This document shows positions 52,482-61,223 of a DNA stretch of 64,000 bases, in pieces; positions within the stretch are counted from its first letter, which is position 1, and every line of letters begins with the position of its first letter. Made by a program: the position numbers and the translations under genes. Source of the DNA: a filamentous cyanobacterium ESFC-1 (GTDB taxonomy: Bacteria > Cyanobacteriota > Cyanobacteriia > Cyanobacteriales > Spirulinaceae); NCBI GenBank assembly GCA_000380225.1, contig KB904821.1:513867-577866 (forward strand), in the 5' to 3' direction. Under the pieces are notes generated by a model. It searched no databases and was not told the DNA's origin. It was given only the letters and a program-made list of their open reading frames with translations.

Positions 52482-55238
52482 TTAAAACCAGTTTCCCACT
52501 AAAACAAAAGCCGACCAATGTTCGGGTTTTTGATATCTTCTTTCTTGTCTTAACTGGTTTTGAGCCATACGCAAAGCTGCGGCTTTAGTTATACCCGGTT
52601 GTTGTAAAGCGTCGTAAAAGTATTCAAGTAACTTGACAGTAGGTTCGTTTTCAATTTTCCATAAAGACGCGATCGCGCTGTTTGTTCCTGCTCTTACAGC
52701 CAGTCCAGCTAACCCTAATACAGCCCGGTTATCTCCTTCTGCGGTTTGACAAGCACTTAAAATTAATAGCTGTAAGGAAGGATTATTTTGCAGGATTTGG
52801 TCAAACTCTCTCGCTTTTAAAAGTTGACCTGTTCCCGGCTTTTCTCCGTAAGTCAAAAGATAAGTTTCTTCAGGATCGGAACTAAACTTTCCGTGGGTTG
52901 CAAGGTGCGCGATCGCGAAATTTTGCGTTTGGATTTGCTCTCGGAAAGCAGGTGTAGTAAAGGCTTGGTTGTATAAAATTGTGGTATTGCTTTGGCTTTC
53001 CATTTGCGCTTTTTCTGAGCTAATATCTAACTCATCAAAGGTTCTTTCTTCTCCAATTTGTAAAGATTCACTAATTGCAGCCCACAGGGTATTTTCACTG
53101 TCTAAAGTCTGACTTAAATTGAAAATTGCAAGATTAGGTAAAATTGAAATATTGTACTGACTTTCAACCAAATATTCTTCAGTGATGGGATTGCGTAAAG
53201 CAGCCAAAGGTAAATTGTAGAGGGTACTGTCTAAAACAAAAACTAAATTCTGGGTGTCGGGATGATTCTCTAAATCAGCCGCTAACGGTTGAATTAAGAA
53301 GTTATAAAACTGTTCTCCGTATTCAATATAGCCCTGTTTATTTCTACCGGAGGGGTTTCCCTGTTCAATCGCAATCCGAAAATCAAAAACCATCTTTTCG
53401 ATACTTTCTCTTTCAGCTTCTGACTTTTGATTACTACTCCGCTCCGTATAAATAATCATATCCTTCCGTTGAGAAACCGCCGTATCTGCCGACATTTCCC
53501 CAGGATAATAGCGTAACGGTTGACCGGGAAATTTCGCTAAAACCTGAATGCGATCGCGAACAATAATCGGATAAATCACAACCGCACTATCATCTATATT
53601 TTCAATTTCTGCTAAAGTCTGATTGGGCTTCAAAGTTGGCGTTAAATTACAGCGCAAAAAGTTTTCTAACTCTGCCAAATGTAACGCTTCTACTGATTCA
53701 ATTACTTTTTGATAGCCTTGTTCGGGATTACTGGAATTGCCCGAATTTAATAACAATAACTCCACATATTCGCGATAAATAGGCTCAACATTATCGCGAA
53801 ACGAAAACTGCACATCCGTATTAATCGTTAATATATTACTGCGGACTTTATCCAACGTTTTCACCGCTTCTTCATAAGCCGTAATTGCCTCAACTTTGCC
53901 CTGTTTTTTGAGCAATCGCCCCAACTGCCACTCCCAGCGATACAATAAGTCATCCGCTTGCACTTCCCCCGCAGACGCGATCGCATCCACCGTCAAATCA
54001 TACGCTTCCTGCCACTGTCGATTCTGCTCGTAAAGTGCCGCTAACTGCCCCATTGTTTGGGATTTGAGGCGAATATCCCCCAATTGTTCCGTTTTCTCCA
54101 AAATATCGGCTAAACGGTTGGCAATCTCGCTAATTTTCGGACTCTCAATAATGTTAACTTCCCCTTCCCCTTGCCACTCGCTGCGGACGCAACGGGGTAT
54201 CTCTGCATCCACCTTCGGTTGCAAACAAGCCAGACTGCGGGCATAATCCAACTGAGACGCGATCGCGCTACGATTCTGGGGTAACTGCCCTAACTGACTT
54301 TCAATTGCCGTTAAAAGGCTTGTATCTGGCGATTGACCCAACTCTACCAGCCAACTCAGTTGACGCAAATTTGCCTGTAACTGTAAGCGGTTAGAATCGC
54401 TATTCTCTGCCACTTGACGATAATAGTCAAACGCCTGCTCTACACTACTTTCAGCCTCTCCCGACTGACCAATTGCCTGTTGTTGATTCGCACGCGATCG
54501 CGCCACATCCCCTAACTCTAACTCAATCCGGGGCGCGATCGGCAACCCCAAACTCTCAGCCACCGTCAACCCCGATTTTAATACCTTCTGAGCCTCTTCC
54601 AATTCTCCGAGCGATCGCAGCGTCCCCCCCAAGCTGAGGTAAGTCTGCGCTTTGAGGGGGGAGTCATTTTGCCCCGCTACCTGGGCTTCTACCCCCCTTA
54701 ACAGGCGCTTGGCATCCACACTCAACCCCAAAGTCTGCAACGCCTGAGCCTGATTCAACTGCGTCCCAATCACTCCCTCCCCATACCCCCCACGACGGTA
54801 AAACTCCTGGGCTTCTTGCCAAGTTTCCACCGCTTTATCTGCCTGTCCCCGCGACCATTGTAAACGACCCAAGGCATTCAACGCCTTCCCTTTTTGCCGC
54901 CAAAACACCTCATTCTGCTCTATAACCCCCGCCAAGACCTGCAAGCTCTCTTGAACGCTATTTTCCGCATCCTGCCATCGCCCTAGTTGCTGATACGCCA
55001 GAGACAAATTCGCCAACACCAACCCCTGCTGTAACCTCTCCCCCGCAGCCTCAAATTCCTGCTCTGCCTCTCGCCACACCGCCACGGCTTCGCTATAATT
55101 CTCCGCGTGGTAGTATTGGTTTCCTTGTTCGAGAAGCGTAGTTTGCGCTTGCAATCCTCCCCCCTGGGCTGCGGTGAGACTCAGGGTGAGGGAGAGGAGG
55201 GTAATGAGGATATAGCGGTAGATGCGTTTAGGATTCAT
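52482..55238 (-). CDS. Exported TPR-CHAT domain protein
   Basis: A 918-residue protein: a signal peptide or N-terminal anchor (YILITLLSLTLSLTAAQ), TPR repeats from about 35 to 480 (NQYYHAENYSEAVAVWREAE, NLSLAYQQLGRWQDAENS), and a C-terminal CHAT domain (about 620-918) with the His in AHLATHGKFSS (about 815) and Cys in LILSACQTAEGDN (about 865). A caspase-like peptidase with TPR partner-binding arms. Unlike the CHAT-CHASE2 proteins it looks exported. It converges on the DUF928 gene across a shared terminator; functional coupling is inferred. Confidence 0.87.
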   Translation of the reverse strand: MNPKRIYRYILITLLSLTLSLTAAQGGGLQAQTTLLEQGNQYYHAENYSEAVAVWREAEQEFEAAGERLQQGLVLANLSLAYQQLGRWQDAENSVQESLQVLAGVIEQNEVFWRQKGKALNALGRLQWSRGQADKAVETWQEAQEFYRRGGYGEGVIGTQLNQAQALQTLGLSVDAKRLLRGVEAQVAGQNDSPLKAQTYLSLGGTLRSLGELEEAQKVLKSGLTVAESLGLPIAPRIELELGDVARSRANQQQAIGQSGEAESSVEQAFDYYRQVAENSDSNRLQLQANLRQLSWLVELGQSPDTSLLTAIESQLGQLPQNRSAIASQLDYARSLACLQPKVDAEIPRCVRSEWQGEGEVNIIESPKISEIANRLADILEKTEQLGDIRLKSQTMGQLAALYEQNRQWQEAYDLTVDAIASAGEVQADDLLYRWEWQLGRLLKKQGKVEAITAYEEAVKTLDKVRSNILTINTDVQFSFRDNVEPIYREYVELLLLNSGNSSNPEQGYQKVIESVEALHLAELENFLRCNLTPTLKPNQTLAEIENIDDSAVVIYPIIVRDRIQVLAKFPGQPLRYYPGEMSADTAVSQRKDMIIYTERSSNQKSEAERESIEKMVFDFRIAIEQGNPSGRNKQGYIEYGEQFYNFLIQPLAADLENHPDTQNLVFVLDSTLYNLPLAALRNPITEEYLVESQYNISILPNLAIFNLSQTLDSENTLWAAISESLQIGEERTFDELDISSEKAQMESQSNTTILYNQAFTTPAFREQIQTQNFAIAHLATHGKFSSDPEETYLLTYGEKPGTGQLLKAREFDQILQNNPSLQLLILSACQTAEGDNRAVLGLAGLAVRAGTNSAIASLWKIENEPTVKLLEYFYDALQQPGITKAAALRMAQNQLRQERRYQKPEHWSAFVLVGNWF

Positions 55239-55286
55239 GGTTAGGGTAGGATGTGAAATTTCTGAACTATGCCAAATTCATTTAGG

Positions 55287-55411
55287 GTAGTGTCGTGACA
55301 CAGCTAAAAATGTGCTTTATCGTAGGGTGGGTTAGGCGGCTCAAACTTATACTATGACTGCCACCCAGCTATCCGCCGTAACCCACCGCTTAATTTATGT
55401 CGCGCCACTAC
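55287..55411. mobile_element. 125-bp MITE-like element
   Basis: Imperfect terminal inverted repeats: left GTAGTGTCGTGACA, right (complement) GTAGTGGCGCGACA, 12 of 14 alike. Inside is a second inverted pair, GGTGGGTTAGGCGG and CCGCCGTAACCCACC. There is no coding frame. It lies between the TPR-CHAT gene and the large subtilase gene. Confidence 0.55.
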
Positions 55412-55448
55412 TTAATTCAAAATAACTCTCAAAGTAGAGTACAACAAT

Positions 55449-58400
55449 TTAAGCTTTAAGATCGCCAATTATTAAATCATCCAGTCGTAAATTTTCTGTA
55501 GTTGCTCGTTTGTGAACAGTTACTTTATCAAAAGGTACGCGGTCTGTGATGCCATAAAATAAAGCAGAGTCAGAGTTTTCTGGATATACTGCTTGTACGG
55601 GAATAGCAAACTTTCTCGTCGTTCCATCGGTATGATACACAGTCATTTGTAAAGGTTTGTCCTCCGCATCATGAATCGTCATCCCAAAAGCCGATTGAGG
55701 ACTATCAAAATCTATTGAAAATGCCATATCGTTATAGCTATAGAGACTATTTCCAGTACTGTTACTTTCGGCATCCACTCGCAAATCACCCGATAAAGTA
55801 GCTCGGACATTCCCAAAATTCAAAGTCGTGGGTCGATCTCCAATACTATAATTGTCAAAATCAACAATCTGGGTATTTTCCAAATTTGCCAAGAAGTCAG
55901 CTTTTGCAGCATCAGTATTTGGTGTCGTATTGAGGGGTATTCCTTGCGTATTTAAGTCTTCACCAAGGTATGTTTGTATAGGAGCATTATTGGCAATAGT
56001 AGAGTCAATTTCAACAATACCTCGAATATCTTTCAACAACAACCCATCCGGGGGTAGATCATTCCATAAACCATCCGGTAAATAGTGCATAAAGTCTTCC
56101 CCTTCACTATACCGAAGACCTGTATGGAATTGATTATTCGGTTCTCCTGGTCGCCAATTTGTATAGGTGACTGGCTGTCCATTAATCCATTGATATTCTC
56201 CTTCATAAGCCCCATAAATCGGGCTATCATGTAAACCATGCCAAGACACATGAGCTTCAAAAGTATCAATCAGCCATTGACCTTCGGCAGCATTATTAAT
56301 GGTTACTAAATTACCACCTAATGCTTTAGCTTGTTCCTGTGCGCCTAACCAAGTATCCGGTGTGGTAACAAAGTATTGATTACCAGTTTCAGGATTAGTA
56401 TAAATAGTAGGTTCAAAAACAATGGGATTGGCAGGGAATTTTGCCAACCATATATCTCTAAGACCATCATTCACATTACCGGCATTTACACCCCCAAAAT
56501 TGCCTGTCGTATAACCAGTCGTGTAAACGTTACCACTGCTATCAATTTCAATATCATGTGCAAATTCTTCAGCATCACTTGTGCCATAAATGGTTGTCCA
56601 TAACTTGTTGCCTTCAGTATCGAACTTGGTAAGGAACGGAGCATGACCCAAACGGGGTTGATTATCAATTGAATCATTTGTCCAACCGGAGAGATAGAAG
56701 TAGCCTTGATTATCTACGCTAATTCCTGTGTTGCGATCGTAGCCCAAACCCCCTAATTGCTGTGTCCATAAAGTATTACCTTCCTCATCGAGTTTTAAGA
56801 TAATTACATCATCGTTTCCTTGATTTTCATGGCCTTCCAATGCGCCATCAGTTGTAGCAGAAATATAAACTTGACTGGAGTCATCGATGTCAACACTAAC
56901 ATTACGAGAATGACCGTGAGAACCGTATGTTCCTGGACTTTCGTTACCATCAGTTCCAAACTGTTTTGTCCACAATTCTTGACCGTTCCGATCGTATTTA
57001 GTTACAAAAACATCAGAATTTCCAATATTTTCTCCAACTAATGAACCTTCGGTTATGCCGACTGTATAAATATTACCAGCATTATCAATCGCGACATCAC
57101 GACCGCGATCGTGGGTTGATGTGCCATTTTGTTGAATCCAAATGGGATTACCATCAGTGTCATACTTAGCAACAAAGTAATCCGCACCACCTTGGCTACT
57201 TTGACCAAATTGACCCTGCGTCCAACCGGCGATAACAACATTGCCATCAGGGTCGATTTTCAAGCCACTTGAAAATTCATGACTAGATGTACCGAGTAGT
57301 TTTTCCCACAGTAAATTGCCTTCGCTATCCCATTTAACAAATTTATGGTCTCCCGTACCAAATACCCCTCGCGGTTGGCTATCATCATAACCAATAGCGA
57401 AGATATTACCGTCATCATCAACAGCTACCTCGCTATAGTAATCGAAACCTTTTGTTCCTAACTGTCTTGTCCAAACTTTTTGTCCTTGAGCATCGTATTT
57501 GGTAATGAAAGGATCGGACCAAAGCCTTACGCCACTATCAGCGTTTTTGTTACCATCAAGATCGCCATAAGTAGAGCCAACCACATAAATATTTCCGGCT
57601 GCATCAGAAGTTAGCGCAGCAGCGCGATCCTGTCCAACTGTTCCCCACTGACGTACAAATTCTGGTGTAATAGTAAAAGGTTTATAGTTTTCATTAATCT
57701 TAACTTGACCTGTTGCATGAGTTCCAATTTCGTATTCTCCAGAAGCAAGGTTAATGATTACAGTTTCTTCACCTTCTTGAAAAATACCATCATAAAGAGC
57801 TTTAATTGGAATAGTGACTAAGGATTTACCAGCAGGAATTTTAATTTGACCACTGAGCGTAGCATAATCCTGACCGTTGATTGCATCACCTGCGAGATTG
57901 TAATTAATCGTCAAATCTTCATCTAATTTACCAACGCGGGTAATAACAATCTGACCTGCATTGCCATCTTCTCCAGCTTCATCATCCGTCACCATGATGT
58001 TAACAATTGGTTGAGATAATGTTGTGGGATCGACTTCAATAATACCGTTAATAGGTTGCCATCTAGTTCCTTCTTTAGGTAAATCACTCCATTTTCCTGT
58101 TGATCCAGATAAAAGATGAGCAAAATCTTCTCCTTCTGGAGTATAGAGTGTATTATTGGGTAGTCCTGCGCCCCAATTTGTGTATGTGCTATTTTCCCCA
58201 CTTACCCAGGCATATTTTCCTTCTTCCTGTCCGTAAAACTCACTATCTGTAAAACCAATCCAAAAATCTTTAGTACCAAATGTATTAATCAACCAATCAT
58301 TTTCTGCTTGACTATTGATTGAAACTAAGTTACCGCCTAATGCTTCAGCTTGGGCTTGCGCTCCATGCCAAGTATCTTCTTCCGTCATCAAGTATTGATG

Positions 58401-61031
58401 ACCATTTTGCGGATTAATATAAACAAAGGGGCCATAACGATGAGTTTTTGTGCTATTTGTAATCGTAATTGTTGCCGTATTATTTGTGCCGAGATTATAG
58501 TTAGCATCGGACTTCAAACTAATTTCTAATGTTTCCTCTCCTTCAGCTTCATAATCATGTAGAGAAACTACAGGAATTCGAGCTTGTTTTGCCCCTGCCG
58601 GAATGGTAATTTCGCCGCTTAATTCGAGATAGTCTTCTGCATTTTTCGCTGTGCCATCTAGGGTATAGTAAACGGTGACATCGCGATCGCCCGCTTCATC
58701 GAGTTGTACCAAAAGATGAGCCGCATTACCGTCTTCGCTGGCTTCTCCATCCAGCACTTCTAAAGTTACAGTCGGAGGTATATTTGGTGGTAAACCTTGT
58801 TGCAACGGCGTGTATAAATTTAACCGTCCCCCACTCACCGTTATCCCCTTGAGCGAATCCTTTTTATCCACTCCCGCCAAAATTGCCGCTTTCAAATCTG
58901 TAGCCGACCAAGTGGGATTTTCTGCTAACAGTAATGCTGCTGCTCCTGCAACATGAGGTGCAGCCATTGAGGTTCCTGTTTTATTTTCATAATTACCATG
59001 AGGTGTGGTACTAAGAATACTTCTTCCGGGCGCACCTAAATCAACAGTATTTAAGCCATAATTGGAAAGACCACCGTCGCTATGTACCGCCGCTAGATTA
59101 TCATTACTATCCGTAGCGGCAACTGAAATAATATTAGGAAGATTATAACTTGCAGGATATTGACCATAAATATCGTTATTTTTGCCATCATTTCCTGCTG
59201 AAGCTACAAACAAAACATCGTGGTCATTGGCATAGCTCAGAGCATCATAATCTGATTCCAAATAAACTTCTTTGCCAAAACTACCATTAATAATATCAGC
59301 CCCATGATTAACAGCATAATGAATAGCTCTGATGGTTGCATCTACAGAAAGTCCATGAGGAGAATTACGAGCATTCAACGCCATTAAACTTACATTGGGA
59401 CTCACCCCAGTAACACCTAAATCATTATTTCCCACTGCACCAATTGTGCCTGCAACATGAGTTCCATGACCATAATCAGGATCGTATCCAAGAAAAAGAG
59501 GGAGATAATCAGGTTTAGGATCGCTATCTTTATTCCCGAAATCATAACCATGAATATCATCAACATAGCCATTCTTATCATTGTCCAGACCATCCCCCGC
59601 AATCTCCCCAGGATTACGCCACATATTGTCTGCTAAATCTGGGTGAGTGTAATCGACTCCCGTATCAATCACCGCAACGACAACATCCTTGCTTCCCCGT
59701 TGAATCTCCCAGGCTTCCGGTGCGTCAATGTCTGCATCATTGGTATTATGCAACCCCCACAAATCGCCAAAATGGGTATCATCAGGTTGCCAATGAAGCG
59801 ATCGCACTCCATTCAATTCGCTCGCTACAACCCCCGTTTCTTGGGCAATAGCATCGCGAATCTGCACCACATCACGATCTGGGTCAAAATTCAGCAATCG
59901 CCACTGCTCTAGAGCAAAATTCGCATCCGGGTCTTCGGGAATCAAACGCTCAAACTCTGTCGCACCATAACTTTCAGCCAAAGTTTGCACCTCTGCATCG
60001 CTCAAATCGGCATCAAACTTGACCAAAAGTTGACCGGGGATGTACTCTGCTCCTGTAACGGGGTCAACGGGTAACTCAGGAACATCGGGGGTAATTGCTG
60101 CATACAAATCCTCGCCTAACTGAGTTTCTCGCCAATCCAGGTCGGGATCGATAACCTCATCCAACGCCACTGCTTTCCCCGTTGCTCCTTTAACCTGGAA
60201 GATAATATCGTTGTAGTCCTCATCCGTCCAGCCATCCACCCGCAAATCTTCCATCACGAAAGTATGTCCGTCCCCCGTCACATCGGCAATTTGCCCCAAA
60301 CTCAGCCCATCTTCTGGGTTAGCCGTAGAAAGGGAAAACAAAGGCCGCAAAGATTTGGCTAACTCGCCATTACTTCCGTTCAGTCCATCATACACTTGCT
60401 GTACTGTGCCATTGGGAACAAGCATAAACGCAAATCGCTCTCCCCCATTGAGACTGACTTTAGTTGTTCCCTGATACTCCCCTCGGTTGAAATTACCCTC
60501 TTTGAGATAACGCCCCCCCAACTTCGCACCTTCGTTTATATCCGAAATTACCACCTGTCCCACCGCATCCGGGTCATTCCCCAAAGCCCGACGAGCCGCT
60601 TCCCGTATAAACTCTGGCGATCCTAGGTCGTATTCCTCCATCCCCTCCAAACTAAAAATCGCCAATTCCCCTTGATAACCGCCGCCATCGTAGAGATAAT
60701 CAATCTCAATTTCTCCCGTTTCCCCAACGGTAAAAACTCCCGATTCAAACTGCTCTAGGGTGTCTGTGGGGATAAAGGGAATGAAGTCCATGTCTTCATC
60801 GCCCAAATCGAGGATGTCAGGGGAAAATGCGTTGATATCCGGGTCAAGCTCAATAGTCGCATCTAAATCTGGCGTTTCGTCAAAATCGCCACCGTCAATG
60901 AGGCCTGATGGGGTGAGGATTTGTTCGAGGATAAAGGTTTGAAATTGGGAGGGCTGCGAGGAAAAAGAGTGCAGCCAGTGGTGTAGATTTTGGAGGAGCG
61001 ATCGCGCCCCGTGACGCAGTAAATTAAACAT
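55449..61031 (-). CDS. Giant subtilase with Calx-beta, C-type lectin and SBBP repeats
   Basis: A 1860-residue multidomain protein. Order: an acidic N-terminus without a Sec signal; a DUF4114-like domain (about 190-280); a propeptide-like segment (about 325-415); an S8 subtilase domain (about 420-740) with Asp456 (AVIDTGVDYTHPDL), His522 (GHGTHVAG) and Ser688 (GTSMAAPH); Calx-beta; C-type lectin (TYTNWGAGLPNN); Calx-beta; about seven SBBP propeller repeats (DAAGNIYVVGST type); a second C-type lectin; and a C-terminal beta domain. The calcium-binding and adhesive modules suggest a surface-attached or type-I-secreted protease. The catalytic triad is complete. No close operon partner, though the next gene leftward-reading upstream is a related protein. 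Confidence 0.87.
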   Translation of the reverse strand: MFNLLRHGARSLLQNLHHWLHSFSSQPSQFQTFILEQILTPSGLIDGGDFDETPDLDATIELDPDINAFSPDILDLGDEDMDFIPFIPTDTLEQFESGVFTVGETGEIEIDYLYDGGGYQGELAIFSLEGMEEYDLGSPEFIREAARRALGNDPDAVGQVVISDINEGAKLGGRYLKEGNFNRGEYQGTTKVSLNGGERFAFMLVPNGTVQQVYDGLNGSNGELAKSLRPLFSLSTANPEDGLSLGQIADVTGDGHTFVMEDLRVDGWTDEDYNDIIFQVKGATGKAVALDEVIDPDLDWRETQLGEDLYAAITPDVPELPVDPVTGAEYIPGQLLVKFDADLSDAEVQTLAESYGATEFERLIPEDPDANFALEQWRLLNFDPDRDVVQIRDAIAQETGVVASELNGVRSLHWQPDDTHFGDLWGLHNTNDADIDAPEAWEIQRGSKDVVVAVIDTGVDYTHPDLADNMWRNPGEIAGDGLDNDKNGYVDDIHGYDFGNKDSDPKPDYLPLFLGYDPDYGHGTHVAGTIGAVGNNDLGVTGVSPNVSLMALNARNSPHGLSVDATIRAIHYAVNHGADIINGSFGKEVYLESDYDALSYANDHDVLFVASAGNDGKNNDIYGQYPASYNLPNIISVAATDSNDNLAAVHSDGGLSNYGLNTVDLGAPGRSILSTTPHGNYENKTGTSMAAPHVAGAAALLLAENPTWSATDLKAAILAGVDKKDSLKGITVSGGRLNLYTPLQQGLPPNIPPTVTLEVLDGEASEDGNAAHLLVQLDEAGDRDVTVYYTLDGTAKNAEDYLELSGEITIPAGAKQARIPVVSLHDYEAEGEETLEISLKSDANYNLGTNNTATITITNSTKTHRYGPFVYINPQNGHQYLMTEEDTWHGAQAQAEALGGNLVSINSQAENDWLINTFGTKDFWIGFTDSEFYGQEEGKYAWVSGENSTYTNWGAGLPNNTLYTPEGEDFAHLLSGSTGKWSDLPKEGTRWQPINGIIEVDPTTLSQPIVNIMVTDDEAGEDGNAGQIVITRVGKLDEDLTINYNLAGDAINGQDYATLSGQIKIPAGKSLVTIPIKALYDGIFQEGEETVIINLASGEYEIGTHATGQVKINENYKPFTITPEFVRQWGTVGQDRAAALTSDAAGNIYVVGSTYGDLDGNKNADSGVRLWSDPFITKYDAQGQKVWTRQLGTKGFDYYSEVAVDDDGNIFAIGYDDSQPRGVFGTGDHKFVKWDSEGNLLWEKLLGTSSHEFSSGLKIDPDGNVVIAGWTQGQFGQSSQGGADYFVAKYDTDGNPIWIQQNGTSTHDRGRDVAIDNAGNIYTVGITEGSLVGENIGNSDVFVTKYDRNGQELWTKQFGTDGNESPGTYGSHGHSRNVSVDIDDSSQVYISATTDGALEGHENQGNDDVIILKLDEEGNTLWTQQLGGLGYDRNTGISVDNQGYFYLSGWTNDSIDNQPRLGHAPFLTKFDTEGNKLWTTIYGTSDAEEFAHDIEIDSSGNVYTTGYTTGNFGGVNAGNVNDGLRDIWLAKFPANPIVFEPTIYTNPETGNQYFVTTPDTWLGAQEQAKALGGNLVTINNAAEGQWLIDTFEAHVSWHGLHDSPIYGAYEGEYQWINGQPVTYTNWRPGEPNNQFHTGLRYSEGEDFMHYLPDGLWNDLPPDGLLLKDIRGIVEIDSTIANNAPIQTYLGEDLNTQGIPLNTTPNTDAAKADFLANLENTQIVDFDNYSIGDRPTTLNFGNVRATLSGDLRVDAESNSTGNSLYSYNDMAFSIDFDSPQSAFGMTIHDAEDKPLQMTVYHTDGTTRKFAIPVQAVYPENSDSALFYGITDRVPFDKVTVHKRATTENLRLDDLIIGDLKA

Positions 61032-61223
61032 GGTGGACTAACTTCAATAATGGCAGATGAGCGGGTCTATAACAATCTCGTCAAAAACTCGTAACTTTTA
61101 TGCACAAACTTGAAAATTTTAGGGAAACTTGATAATCCGTGACGGCGGACTGGGTTACATTAACCGTCGGATTGCCATCCAGGGGCGGGATTCAAGCCCA
61201 AAAGTTGAATCCCAAAAGCGAAT

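Noticed and set aside
55449-61031. Diversity-generating retroelement (C-type lectin domains plus an Avd-like four-helix bundle)
   Set aside because: No reverse transcriptase, no template/variable repeat pair, and the two features are 30 kb apart.
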